Both the position numbers and the translations under genes were made by a program. Below, one piece after another: positions 37,863 through 51,260 of a DNA stretch of 64,000 bases. This DNA comes from Baylisascaris procyonis (Eukaryota; Nematoda; Chromadorea; Rhabditida; Ascarididae): contig JAZARR010000266.1 in the NCBI GenBank assembly GCA_037389465.1, positions 1,178,001 to 1,242,000 on the forward strand, read 5' to 3'. Each line of letters starts with the position of its first letter. The first letter of the stretch is position 1. The notes under the pieces were generated by a model. That model ran no database searches. It saw only the letters and a list, made by a program, of their open reading frames with translations, and had not been told where the DNA came from.

Positions 37863-40800
37863 ATGAATTCCTCAAGCGTTGTGGTGTCGCTATGCAGCCC
37901 ACCAAATCTTCATTGCCCACCGTCGTGCTCAACCAACTCATCCGATTCCTCCACATCACTCGTATCTGTTTTTTTTTTGCATTTCCTAATTTTCTCATCT
38001 TCTCAGTAGCTCAATTTAAAAAAAAAAAAGAAAGAAAAAAGGGCTGAGTGGAAAATTCCAAAGTTGCACAGCTCAAAAACGAATAATTTCGACAAAGAAT
38101 TAAGAAGCATATAATATCACGTAGATTCACTTGACATCCTTTCTTGCACACCTAAATTTAAGAGAGGTTCGGAATTTTTTTTGCCACGTTTTTGCGACGC
38201 CATGTCGCGACAGCACCACGAAGATTTAACAAGTAAACAGCACATCGAGCAGTTTTTTTTTTTCTCGTTTAATTCTATCATTTTTCTTTCTTTTTAATTC
38301 ATTTCAAACAGTTTCTGTCTATCCGAATGAATTCTTTTTTTTTTCAAAGTTTCACTCACCCAATATTTCCATCTCATCCTTATTGCGCTAAAGCATGTTG
38401 TGATGTTTTCTCCAATTTCATGTGTTCTATTGACGACCGTGGATTTTTTGATGCAAAACCGTTATCAATGGCATAACACAGTTAATTCATTTTTAATGCG
38501 AAATTTTCTTTTCTCCTCATTGGTTTTTTAATTCATTTCTGTTTGTATTTTATTCATCCCCTCCTTATGTGCAATTCTTTAACAGACGTTGTCACTATGA
38601 GGTAAGATTGCTGCAGTTTTCCAAGAATTCGAATCGCTCTCTTTACCGACCACTTACGAGCTATGTCGATCTAAAATCTTTGTAAGCGAATGCGCCAAGC
38701 TGAGATTGAAATATGAAGGGCTGGCTTAAATGCCACAGTGTCCCTTTCGTTTCTGTCCTAGATCAACAATATTCGAATGTTTAGACCCCAACGGTTGAGT
38801 TCGTGGCGAGCGAGCAGTGCCAAGCATTGATTTTGAGTCCAATTCGTGTTGCGAACATTCTTGAGGAAAGAAAACGTCTCTACAGGTTCTTCTCAGTCCA
38901 TGTTATTTGCATTATCTCCAGAAGGTATTGCATCGATCTGAGATGTTACAAATGTGCAATTATTACGGAAATACTAGACGATGTTGCTGGGGGAATTGGG
39001 CATCGCTGGTTAAAGCCTGTCATTTAAAGGCAGCACATCACCAAATGCTGGCTAATGCTTGAAGGCTTTGAAAGGTCCCGTGAAGTGCAGAAGGTGGCTT
39101 CCAGCTTCCAGAAGTCAAAGAATGTAAGCGACTCACGGTGCAGAAGCTGGCATGCTTGGTGTTGTTCTTTAAGTAAGACTGAGTTCTGTATGCCTCAAGA
39201 GCAGAATGATGCAAATTTAAGAAAAATTCAATTCTATATGCACCTTTTCCGTGCAACCTTCTCGCAAATAAAACCTATTTTTGAAATCCCAGAACTGTTT
39301 TTGGAAGTAAAGGTTATCGTCCTTACTCCTACGCACTCCCGTCTTTGCCTTCCACAAAGACGGGCTTTCCTTTTCACTCCAAAACATTGGTTCTCAACTA
39401 GCGGCTCGGTCGCTTCCGCATGAAACTTGCAAAGTCTCAGTAGCATAATCCTTTGGTCTGAAGGCCTGTCATTAAGGAACTCACCAATTTAAATAAAGGG
39501 CGCCATGGAAAACATGTTTTATATAAAAAATCATGGAGAAAAGGAAAGCATTCATGTTGACTTCAAGATGTTTCTTTGGAATTTCCGGAGAGTGCAACAC
39601 ATCTTTTGAATGGTGAATCCGTCTATCATTACTTCGGAGGAGGAGTGAAGGCTAAAAGTCTGCCCCTTTTGTGGATGTGGTATTTCGAAATTCATGACTT
39701 TCGTGATGAGTGCATTGCGGGATGGTTTTGGTGACAATGATGCCCATCAACAAAAATACAAATGACAGGTTGCATTTCTGCAGGAGAACGAGACGGCAAC
39801 TTGTCCCTGAAGGAACACCTACGCAATTTCAAAAGCTTGATATCAATGGCAATATACCGCTTGGTACAGCTTCATTCTTTTCATTTGTAACCAAAGTATG
39901 TCTCTGGTGAACTTTAAAATGGTTACTGATTGTGATGCATTATGTGAACGTGCGAGGGCATGCAACAGGAAATGCGCTAGGCAGTAAAATGAACAGTTTA
40001 AATAATAGTTAAATCGCAGCCCTATTGACTGTTAAGCAGGCAGAAGAAAGCCACAATCTGGTCATTTAATTTGGAAGAGGTCTTGTCTTCTATGTTCATG
40101 TTTGTGTAAGATGAATAACTAACGGGGAACTTCAACATTCTCATATACCCAAGTGAATAACTTCTGCAGGAGAAGGTGGATTTGGTGCGGTTTTTCGAAG
40201 TTCGTACAACAATCATGAGGTGGCCATAAAACAACTATACCAAAAAAGGCACTCACCCTCCTCAGATTTCGTCTCGTTGTGCGCTGAACTGAATGCCTTT
40301 CGACTTCCGCCATCGCCATATGTTGTGCCGATTCTTTCATTCACATCCTCCGGCATATCTATACAGGTTTTCGGATTTCTGCGTTACCTTTCCATTCATC
40401 GGGATAGTAAATAAATGGTCGCCGCTCTTCACCTTTTTATTTATGCCAGTAGTCTGTTCATTAAGTGATTGTAGCATGTCAACGCCTTTTAGTAGTCCAT
40501 TCTAAAAAGGGGGGGGGGCGGGGCGGGGGGGGGGACAGAAATTGAGGAATTCCTCATTCATTGTGCTTGAGGTGCTTACTGCAAGAATTGTGGCATGCAT
40601 ACTCTAGTTTCGACTCTTTTGAGAAGTGGAACATTTCAAGTGAAATCTAGGTTGATTCTCCATATCCTCTTTCGTTTTTACTCGGAAATTGATGTTTATC
40701 GCGTCCATAAGGTGGCGACAAAGATGGGTGTATTTTTTTTTCCTTCTTGCTAAGCCCATTTCAAAGGGATTTTGCGATCTACTCGAGGCTGAACGGGAGG

Positions 40801-43800
40801 ATAAAGTGCTTTTAGCAAAATTAAAAAAAAACACAAAAGTTGCCAAACAACTGGGAATCGGTCTCTGCGCTCTTTTATCTCATCCCCATGTTTAGTGGGG
40901 CGTTTAATGGTCTTACAGGAGAAGTGCATGCAATAGTGCCACATGCAAGTGGCGCTGCAAATGTAAAATCACTTTTAGTTCAGCTTTATTTCTATTTGCT
41001 TATCTATGGTTTTCTCCCAGTTTTTAACCTCGCATATTTGCATTTTCCAGATTGTCAGTGAATTGGTCCATGGACGTGACTTGAGGAAGATGATAGAAGA
41101 TGAAGAGTGGACACCAAACCCGATAGACCGATTTCGTATTGCTTTTCAGGTTAGATTCTTCCGAGGTCGTTCATGATTCGAAGGTCTTTCTTTTTCGCAA
41201 CCTGTTCATATAGGTGTGGTAGGTGGGACATGAACGGCGGTACCATCAAGGCATGAGCCTGTGTTTGCACACATTCGGCACAATATGATGTGCCAAAAAG
41301 ATAGAAGACGGAACATTGAATCGGATAGAAGCGGTTTGGGACGCGTTTAACGAATAGAGATCCGCAGAATCCACCGAAAGTAGTTCGCTGTGGAGAATTT
41401 GTATGATTGGTTGAATTTATTTGAATCACAAATGAGAACGTCTTATTGTTTGCAGTTGGCGTGATGAGTCCGAGTGCAAAGTGGTTGTCTCGCGATCCGT
41501 TCTCACAACTTGTCCATATGTTTAGCTCGCAGTTTCCCTTCTTTTTTTTTCATCGAGAACTGTAGACGCCTTATGTTTTCAGCTGGAAATTTTATGATAC
41601 TATAGGTAATAAGCGCACTATGGCATTGCCATTCAAACAAGGTCCTTCACTTGGATGTTAAAGCAGCGAATGTAGTCGTATCGGATGACGGACTCGTCTG
41701 CAGATTATCGGATTTCGGCTGCTCAAAAACCGCATCCTTATCAGAGAATGGAGTACTCGTCGCAAATGGTGCAAACAGCTGCGAAAATTTCGGAACAGTT
41801 GCCTATAAAGCCCCCGAATTATTGAAGGTAATGCTTCCATAATATATGCTTCACTGCTTTTCAGACAATTTCTGTCCCCTTCGAACCCTTCATGTTTTTC
41901 CAATATGTTGCTTTACTGACCAAAGGTCCCCTGAATTTCCGGCATTTCCCAACAATCATACAAGCCACCTTGCCATGAACTGACCGTTCAAAAGGAACAC
42001 AGTGCGCAATTTTCCAATACTGTTATTTTCGTGACATCTCATCGATGCAAGGGAACACTGCTGGTTGGCATGGACGTGTCATAGAACATACTGCTTGTAC
42101 CCTTAGACAGTTTATTTTATTTCTCATTATTCGAAACTATATAAACGTAGCTTCTGATTAACTTTGATTTGATATCTGTTCTGCCTCTCTTACGCTTATG
42201 TTCGGTGAATCACCGACTTCATACTCTTTGAAATACGGAACTATCGAATTTGCGCGCAGGCTCTTCGCAAACAGACTGGTCCAGACAAGTGGTTTAAATC
42301 TCTATTCCGGTAAAATGCTACCTCGGATCTGATTAAGATATTTAGCATTTAGAAACAAAGTTGAACATCTGCCAGAAACTTACAACGTTATTAGAGGGTT
42401 GTTCTGTGTTGACTGAAAAAATTTTACATTTTACCCCCACTAATCCACACATTAGAGAGAATGAGCCGAAGGGAAACCACTTAACATGACTTCAGTAATT
42501 GTTGATGAAGTCTGCAATGATTTCTTCAGTAAACTATTTGCCGATTACATCTCGAAGTGCATGAGATCCCTATTGATTAGCTCAAGCCATTCATAATCAT
42601 TAGATATGTGCACAACATCCAGAAATTAGTTTCATTCCTTTTTTTTATCTCTCTTTAGTGCTGTTCGCAGCTGTAGTTCTGGTCTATGTCCACTTATTAA
42701 TGTCTTGATCGTCGATAGATATATATACATTGCGATGCGATTGAAAGAAAGCATTTCAGTCGGCATAAATCTCTTTAATTTGTTATCGCATTATGTTACT
42801 GTATTGCCTCTCATACCGTAATTTTTGGTCCAACAGTTTGTTTGAAAGACCTCTTGAGGGAAGTTATTTTGATAGCATCCTACAAGTTGAGAAATCCTTT
42901 GAAATCAGATATTAAAAATCAGGTACCAGAGATCAAGGTCACAAAAAGAATTGATGATATTTTTATTCATATGGGATGAAAAATGTTGGTGCACCGGAAA
43001 TATTGAGAAATGGTTATAGGGCGGAAGAGCGACTGATCGTGCGGATATCTACTCTTATGGAATGCTGCTATGGGAATTATTTGCGAGACGAGCTCCTTTT
43101 GAGGGAATCCATCCCCATACAATTATATTCCTAGTCGTGAGCAGACATTTACGCCCTGACCTTTCTGAGCTAAGGAAACAGGTGGAATATGGTAAGTTTT
43201 TTCCTATGTGCTTACTTCAGTCCACTTTTCAACAATGCTCCAAAGATGTTGGCTGAATACTGTTGAAATTCGAAGTCTCCAACTGCACAAACCCCTTCCC
43301 ACCCATTCCCCAGCTAGCATATATACTCTGTGTTTCATTGGTTCCAGTGCTACCGCAGGAATTTTCAATTGCATCATTCACCGTGAGTGGAGCTTAGAGT
43401 ATTGACTGATGGTAAGACTACTGTCGTGCTTCTTCGAATCTCTTGTTTTTCAAGTAATTGCATCCCTCCACATTTCATCACTCATGCATGCGCAACCAAT
43501 AGATGTTGATTACCAACGCTTAGCATACTGACTTTTTGAGAAATTTCATCTCCAGTCTGCGGGTCACTGATATTGCCATCAAGTTTTATTGGTTGTGAGG
43601 AAATTCGGAAAATTGAATATGTTTTCTTATTCAAATCGTGAAAGTGAAGTATGCAAGTTAAACATTCTGAATTGGTCGAACTACGCAGGTCGTTGCTTGC
43701 GACTTCGGTTTTGCATTGCTTTTTTCTTCTGTGTCGCCGCGAACGGCGCCTCATGATTACCCATATTTATTCTCCTTCTAGAGAATTTTTTCGGCATTGC

Positions 43801-44179
43801 TGTTGTAGCTCATGGGCTTGAATCTACAGGTGTGCGCGCGAGTACAGGTGTGATCGACTGTATAGATATCGTTGTTGCTGTGATGCGTTTTTTATTAGGA
43901 ACATAGTGGGAATTTCAGGATTGACGAGAACGCCTTATCCGACGAGAATGTGTCGTGACATTTTTCTAATATTCCAAGACTTTTGTGACATTTATGGAAT
44001 TGGATATGGCATTCCTCTTCGTTTAATTTGAAACGCTTTTAGAAGGATTCTTTATTGCAGATAACTCAGCTATACAGTTAATTGCCGACTGTTGGGCTGC
44101 TGATCTAACGATGAGACCTTCGGCCTGTGAACTTGTCAAGAAACTTCGCTCGTACGCTTATTCCAAAGTGACGCCTTGA
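37863..44179 (+). CDS. mos: Mos-family serine/threonine protein kinase
   Basis: Mos is the oocyte MAP kinase kinase kinase that activates MEK/ERK in meiotic maturation. Eight exons join in phase: 37863-37961, 38617-38681, 39784-39863, 40170-40366, 41051-41149, 41606-41827, 43020-43191, 44061-44179 (TGA). They total 1053 nt, 350 residues, close to vertebrate Mos length. Visible kinase landmarks: glycine loop GEGGFGAVF (82-90), VAIKQL with Lys102, helix-C AELNAFRL with Glu121, catalytic loop HLDVKAAN (195-202) with HLD rather than HRD as is typical of Mos, SDFGCS with Asp216, KAPELLK (APE 249-251), RADIYSYGMLLWELF and MRPSA near the end. The first two exons are Ser-rich non-catalytic N-terminus (MNSSSVVVSLCSPPN). 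The start ATG sits two bases behind a TTCGCAG acceptor, as expected for spliced-leader addition. An alternative path through a 16-bp microexon (38586-38601) in another frame was considered less likely. Confidence 0.82.
39338..39364. repeat. 10-bp hairpin in a Mos intron
   Basis: CCCGTCTTTG (39338-39347) and its complement (39355-39364) flank a 7-base loop in the intron between Mos exons 2 and 3. There is no poly-U tail or other sign that it is an independent RNA gene. Confidence 0.6.
40509..40534. repeat. G-rich tract with two interruptions
   Basis: Runs of ten, four and ten G residues, separated by single C residues, lie in the intron after Mos exon 4. Such tracts can form G-quadruplexes; similar C runs occur at 7502-7513 and 15609-15619. 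In low-GC DNA they may also be assembly-sensitive homopolymers. Confidence 0.8.
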
Positions 44180-44769
44180 GTACCGCTTGCGGTGCCAATT
44201 TTGAGTCGGTGAAATTGAGGTGAGTGCAAATAGTGCGTTGCGGTATCCCTTTCATCTGGACAAAATTTCCCCTGAGGAAGCCGATTTTGTTGTGTGGCCA
44301 TTTCTCTATGGATGCCTGGCACTGAATGATACTTTGATCTAAGTGTAAATCAGAGCACAAAAGCCTTTTGGGTTCGCAATAACAGTATTTTCAGCCCTAG
44401 GCATATGAATTGGGCGAACTGAAAGCTTGCGGTTGCTTGCATAGGAGAACCATTTGTATATTCCTCTCGGTAAAATCTGAGTGATCATAAATCCCCGTTG
44501 CTCTAAACTGTTCGTTCCATCTTGAGGAAAACTGATATCTCGATTTACTGAACGCTTCCTTTACAAGTAGTGGAAGTTCAGTGAAATTCCTGTTTTGGAG
44601 TGTGCTAGGTCAGCACGGACATGGGTCCGTTCGCGTGTTTAGAAAACTACGCTGACTTCTGGCAATTCAGCAGTCGTTTCTCTTCCATTTTGTTCCAGTT
44701 TAGTCATCGGAGTTTTATGCATCTTTGCAAGTTTGTGTTTGAAAACCTTTGCCACAACTCCACGTTTTT

Positions 44770-44773
<4 letters not shown>

Positions 44774-44833
<60 letters not shown>

Positions 44834-44960
44834 TATATAGTATATATAGTATATATAGTATATATAGTATATATAGGATATATAGTATATATATTATATA
44901 TTATATACATAGTATATATAGTATATATAGTATATGCTGTATATATTGTATATACTATAT

Positions 44961-45022
<62 letters not shown>
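44774..45022. repeat. (TA)n microsatellite with an internal 9-bp tandem repeat
   Basis: About 55 bp of pure TA at the left and about 55 bp at the right flank a core in which GTATATATA is repeated several times with variants. The long Tyr/Ile open frames through it on both strands are products of the repeat and are not genes. Confidence 0.95.
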
Positions 45023-45023
<1 letters not shown>

Positions 45024-46383
45024 CTCGTTTAGATTTGCGTGCGCACCACTCGCAGAGTCATGTTTAACTTTCAAGGGTTCAATTTCTCTGTTTCAAGTAT
45101 CGGACGGCTTAGTTGGTTATCTATAAAACCAAAGGGAAATACAGTGCTTTCGATCATTGTTATTATACTTTATGTTCCTTATTTCTTTCTCTTCTCGTTA
45201 ACCTCAAATGCCCATGCGGTTTTTGCGCTTTTTTGGTTGTTTTGCGCAATGCAAACATAATTCGCTCAACCCGTTTGGTCGTATGCTGTCTATCGCCTTT
45301 CTGCATCTGCAGAGTGAATTACCCAATATGCAGTCGTACCATTGGAACGGTAGATGATCGTTTCTAGTGACATGTTAATCTTGTAGAAATGTGCAGTGCT
45401 TTGCAGACTCCGTTCAAAGTGATAGCATTGGAACAATTCGCTTAAGGAACGACGGTCACTGCCAATTGCTGCAACATATTCCTCTCTGCAGATTCTTATA
45501 AGACATTTCCTTCACTTCGTTTTGCCTTTGCTCAGTAATCCTCTAATCCTCTTCCATTGCCTTACAGTTCGTTTACCCTTTATTACTATATTCCACAACC
45601 ATGCTATGCTATATTCTTCTATTTCAGTGCCGCTAATTTTGCTTTGGATCTTTCATCTCTTGAAATATTGACAAGTGAGAAAAAGGTTCAGTGAAATGTG
45701 CTTCTCGAATTTGATTTAAGGCGCCCTGCAATCCAGGCCGTATGATGTTTGCTAAACTACCTACTGAATAATTTCACACAAAAGAATCTAATTAGCAACA
45801 TTTTCCATGGGAATGTTGGAACTTAGCTCGATTACGATGAGCGATCCGCTTCACAATTGAAATTGCCCTGACGGGCTATTCGTTGTATTATTTGAACTTT
45901 GTTGTGAAGCGATTTAAGACTCTGAAACGACTCGGTATAGAAACTCGAATCAACTGCTCATTAGCAAGAAAATATGAAATTCGATTTGAAAGCTGCTTCT
46001 GTGAAAAATGGCTGAAAAAGATATTTGAAACTCAAAGAAATATTGAAGTTCGAAAAAAAGGACGAAATTCGATTGAAAAGATGAAAAAAAAATTCTGCAT
46101 GATGTCAAATCACGCATGCTCTTTATTTAAAAAGTTTTCCCATACTTATTATTCTTTCGTACGATTTTTCATCTCACTTCAATATTCCTGTGGATATCAA
46201 TAGGCGATATATTGTTCTCTGAAGAATTTCCAGCACTAAATCTGGAATTTAAAAAAAAAACGCCAATCGGCATTTGAATACTGCGGATTTGTTTTCAGCA
46301 TCTGCTATGGAAACATTAGATTACAACGTTGAACACTTGTCGTGTCCAATATACTTGCATTCTTCATGCGTTCGGCTTTTTTG

Positions 46384-46418
46384 TGACCTTACCTTGACCT
46401 TTGTGACCTTTGTGACCT
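46384..46418 (-). promoter_or_regulatory. Cluster of four AGGTCA half-sites
   Basis: TGACCT, the complement of the nuclear-receptor half-site AGGTCA, occurs at 46384-46389, 46395-46400, 46404-46409 and 46413-46418, all in the same orientation. Spacings are 5, 3 and 3 bases, giving one DR5 and two DR3 arrangements. Nuclear receptors bind such direct repeats. Equally, it may be a short tandem duplication of a GTGACCTT unit. No nearby promoter is known. Confidence 0.4.
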
Positions 46419-47899
46419 TACCAAGATTTCTTGCAGACTTGCCCCTTAAACTAATCCGCGACTTTCTTTGGTACATGTTTCTATGTGGGCACTGAACGGA
46501 TCGCTCTTCTTTATTTCCGTTCAATCCTGGCTGTGCGTTTCCCTCCTATGTCTTTTCTTTGCCTGTCTACTACTCTATATGGATTCAATGTTTTTTATTG
46601 ACGTTTAAATGCACGGAGTATTTTCTTTGTGCATTTTTCGGTTTTTTATGCTTCAATATTTGCAGTGTGAATTTCCAATGTGCCATGTGATGTCTTTTTT
46701 ATTCGAATTTTTCGTGGACAACGTTCTGTCTAAAGAACCTCAACGCGTCATTTCCAAATTCCAAAACATTTTCAAGACATACATTGGCCGCTTTCCATTG
46801 GCATATGTTGTGGAGTATCAAGTAATATTACCATAAGCATTCAAATAATGCTGAAAAATTTGCACCAATGATGTTCATTTTGTTCCTCTTCGAAATGCTG
46901 CGCAATTTTTGAAATGATTCAGAGATGTGATACATTGATATCTCTTTTCATCCGCTCAAACTTATCCATTCTGCTCATGTGATATTCTGTATATTAATTA
47001 GATTAGTTGCTCTCTTATTGCATATATACGATCCTAAGAGACTATGCTGATCACTTCTAGCAGTTTCTTTTCTCATCTTATTCTATTTAAAAAGCTTTTC
47101 ATTATAACCTATTCAACCGATGCAATGTGATTGCGACGGGTTTCATTTTAGGTAGTTGAGGATTTCGTTGTGTTTGAAACTTTCTTGCCTGTGGAAAACA
47201 TTTCGAGATGCTCCACTTTGCAATATTTTATTCGTTATATAGGCCATTAATGCCTTAATTTTTTCCACAAACTAATAGTTTTCACAAAAGAGACGCTCAT
47301 ATTTAGTTAGCTGATTTGATCAATGATGTTACTTGTATTTTATAGTCTAGCAGTTTTCTTTTGCTCATCAACGCATTCGCGTTCATTATGTTAATGAGGT
47401 TAATTCACTGCGTTCTTTTTTTTTTCTTTGTCATGTGAAATTCTCTGCATAGTTTATCTCTTACTCAAAAATAAACGTTAACTTGCAATTTGTTATCACT
47501 TTTTAAGTAGCATTTTTCTGGTGTAAATTCAATTTTTATGGTTTAAAAATGTGCCCAGACAATCGGTCAATCCTTTTTATTAAGAAAGCTCCTATAAATT
47601 CTTTGATTTTGCTCCCCGTATGGCACATTTTTTCTTTGCTCCAGCTCTCTCGAAAACTTTTCTAATAAAACTCTCAAGCTTCATTCTTGATCGATGCTCT
47701 CGAAAGACAATAATGAAATCGATTTAACCCGAAAGTGTGGAAAAATGCATCCCACTCATTGCCATTATTTTTGAATTGTGGTTTTCTTCCAGTTGTGGCG
47801 CAACTGACCGGAGGATCTCAATCGCTTACCATTCGTTTCTAACGTAGCCTTTTTGACTGTTTCAAGGATTTTAGTCAGCCTTCAATCAAAGATTTCGCC

Positions 47900-48390
47900 T
47901 CCTCATCTCCCTCCAAGTTAGCACGTAAACTGGTGCATCGAAAAATGTGGAAATGATAGTGTGCAAGGCAAGCCAGTCGGCTTAGATCAAGCGGGAAAGT
48001 GCGCCGTCGAAGATAAGTCAAAAAAGGTTGACAGCATGCATGGAGATCAGGCGACCGTCCAGTACGTGTTGTGAGGCTAGCCTATGGCAGAATCGGGAAG
48101 ATATAAAAAAGTTTTGTATGCTCATTATCCATTCTACCTTCTAGAATGGTCCTAGGGCCAAGTGGCCCTACGCGTGGCAGTTGGAGTGCGTGAGTGAGGA
48201 GATCGGCGGATACGACTACTGGATCGTGCCGGCGATCGAGGCTATCCTAATTTCCCTCCTTGTTTCTCGCCTCATGCAAGTGTGATAGTGTTCGCCCATA
48301 TGTCTGTGTTGGCTTGAAGTTTACTCGACCGCAGCTCGATAGAGAGTACAGATCTCAAGAAGATCTGGACGGCTAGACAAACCAAACCAA
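47900..48390. other. GC-richer island of unknown origin
   Basis: The composition rises well above the flanks. It contains a short palindrome GGGCCAAGTGGCCC (about 48151-48164) and ends near a CAAACCAAACCAAAC run (about 48379-48393), a kind of simple 3' tail seen on some short retroelements. No tRNA-like box pair or coding frame was found. Confidence 0.35.
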
Positions 48391-51260
48391 ACGGAGCTGA
48401 CCCTTACAAATCGAGCTATTTTCTCGTCACTTTTGGAGGCTTCGAGATTTTACAGTCATTTTTTGCTAATGACATCTTTTCAGTTTTTTCCAAGCTGATA
48501 GAAAGCTGGGGATGAAGCGAAGGTCACATGTCCTGGGTTCATCGCTGAAATTGATGCTCCGGAAATCACTTTTCCAATTTCGCGAAATTATGTCGCCTAA
48601 TGCGTCGTTTACGGCTTTTGAGTTTAATGCGACAATTATTGCGACTTTCGAGTTTCAGCATTAAATGAAATATCGCTAAACAATCCTTTGATTGATTTTT
48701 ATATGTTAAAAACAGTATGGCACGAAAGATATTTGAAAGATCTTGCTGAAACCGCATGGAAATTTACAAATTAGTACCTCGAGAGGACTTTTTTTCGATG
48801 AAGCGAAGTCGGCCAGTACTTGATTGCGATTACAGAAACTCCAGCTTCCTTGATCGACGACACTGTGGGGTGCCCATCCTCTCTGTCATTCTTAAACGGC
48901 AGCAATGAGGCGTGTCATTTCCCAAATATTCTATGAGAATGAAGTGAAACGCGGAATTGAAAACAGGAATTAATCGGTTTTTCCATGTATGAGGGCGAAT
49001 TTTGCAGGCTAGGGGTGGGTTACCAACCGAAATATATCGCAGAAGAATGGAAATAGAGAAATTTTAAAGTCGCCAACGATTGCGCAGTTTATGCGGAACG
49101 AAGAGGCAATTTGGAGTGGATTTGTATGCAATTCATGCTCGAAATCGATTCCACAAATAACTTGATTATGAGCAACCCGAAAGATAGGATTTTGAGCGAC
49201 TATGCATCAATGTGGTGCTTGCTAAAGATGATCACAATCGAGTTTCATCTACTTCGGTTCCAACAGTTCAGCACCAATGTAGAAGCCAAATTTCTGGTCT
49301 TTTCTCAAATTTTCTCAAGTTTTTTTCTTTTTTTTTAAAGCACATCATTCTAACTTCAAGTCTTCGTGGATTTTCTACTGTCGGTTTGCCGAGCATTGGA
49401 AAGTTGCAAACGAGGTAAATAAAACGATGAAATCCTATACATACAAAAGAGATTTATAGCGTCTATTTCATTGAGCAGCTTCCTTAAAGAATCTTAAAGT
49501 CTTATCAGTGTTCTGTAGGAATATTTTTTGGTGGATTCGTATGAACGATGAGGAACTTGCAGATGTAAAAATTTTGCAAGCACTCCGTTTTACAATAAAA
49601 GCTATCAAAACACACCACTGAGAAGAAAACACACAATTTATCAGTTATTTTTGCAACTCGACTGCCATAAAATGTAATTCAGGCAAAAGTGCAAAAATCG
49701 TTTTTGTTCGAACTTCACGCCACTTACGTCTGAGAGTGCAAATTTTTTTGCATGTAGCAATGCTTTATTAGGCGAGAAAGTACGCACTCATTAAAGGAGT
49801 TATGCGCCAAAATTCGATTCAGACAAAGTGAAAAGGTTCGCAAAAGAGTCATTTTTGCGCTTTCTTTCTGCCAACTTCTTTGACAGCGAACGAAATAAGG
49901 CGGAGAAGTCACTTTTGTGTGCATCAAATTTCGCGTCCTTAAAATCTGGCTGATGTGGCCAGTCAGTTTCAAAGTTCCCAAAGAAAATGAAGCACTCTTA
50001 ATGAGGTATTGACGCTCGAACGCCCACAGAAAACTTCAGCAAAAAATTTCTCCCACCACACCGGCTGTATAGTTTGGGCGAATCATTAGTCAACTTTAAG
50101 CTCTTGTTATTCCCTTCGACGTTAATCGGTCAGCTCGAGATTTAATCTGGGGTTACGTGTGCACAACAAGGTAAGAAAAGTGCACACGCAGACCAGCAAT
50201 CGCGAGTACGTTGCGTATGCATATATGCACAAATAATTTCTACCATAGTACACGCAACGACTGACATTTCGCAAGGCCATATATGGGCCACAGGTGTCGT
50301 CACAGGAGTGGTTATTATTTTCTCATTCATACTCTGTTTGAGATTTGATAAAATTCCACATCTCGTCTCTTACGTGCAACCAGCTATCGATCACTGCATG
50401 ATGCAAGAAAAACACAAATGGTGCAAACCACATGGATAATCCTCTCAGAGGTGGCGCTGCAATAACAACATCATCCAATCCAAACGGATTTTAATTTCGC
50501 AAAAGTTCACCTTGATGGCCTTTAGAAAATATCCAGGACCTCATCTGAGTATGCTCGCCAACGAAAACGATCAATATGGTCAAGGGAAATCGGATCATAT
50601 TACATAGCTCTCCATACACACAACATCATGCGATTGTGTTCGCATAGTATGGAAACCGTTGTTGTGTTTAGCATCTCTGATATAAAATTGCCAATGCTCT
50701 CGTTTGCAACCACTCATCCTTACTGTGCTCTCAGTCTCCCAAATGCCTTAGTTTCTCACTCTGAAAGGCATATAAAGCAACATTTTCATTTTTCTTCCGA
50801 TCTTCCCGATTCCCTAATCGGTTTTGAAGTGCACAGCAGTATAAATGCTTTCTTCTCAGGATCATCACTGATGTCCAGGGAGATGTTTCATGTGCTTGCC
50901 TTTTCTAAAATCGTTCTATCCTCGTGGATGTAAAGTGTCTGCAAGCATGACAATTTAATATTGAGTTCTCATGCCGTCATTCCGTGAGTTTCAGGTCTTC
51001 CTCGAAATTACCTTTTCCTCATCACCTCCTCAAAAAATACGGGGATGACGGCCAGCTTCCAACAGCGAAGATGTCCAAAGCATTTATGCCGAATCATTTT
51101 TATAGGAATGTTTAATCATCATTCTAGTCGTCTCCAATCATTTATACTTACGATCAAAAAGTTATAACGATAGTGGTGCTGCCCTATTCATAAAGTTTTA
51201 ACGATCCAAATAATATGTTCACTTCCACCGTCGTATCAATGATGTATTAATAATCATGGA

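Larger units (their letters stand above)
44180..51260. other. Seven-kilobase stretch without a supportable gene
   Basis: The left end probably includes the Mos 3' UTR. It contains the TA satellite (44774-45022), the TGACCT cluster (46384-46418) and a GC-richer island (47900-48390), all listed separately. A 106-residue Lys/Phe-rich frame at 45883-46203 has no recognisable domain and follows the local AT bias, so I do not call it a gene. Confidence 0.45.

Noticed and set aside
38586..38601. 16-bp microexon in the Mos gene
   Set aside because: It requires a different reading frame in the first exon. The exon 38617-38681 fits the ATG-proximal frame and is bounded by GCTGCAG and GTAAGC.
39055..39423. 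122-codon plus-strand frame in a Mos intron
   Set aside because: No similarity, and Mos exons join in phase without it.
44621..45126. Long Tyr/Ile-rich open frames on both strands
   Set aside because: They are translations of the TA microsatellite and its GTATATATA core, not protein-coding sequence.
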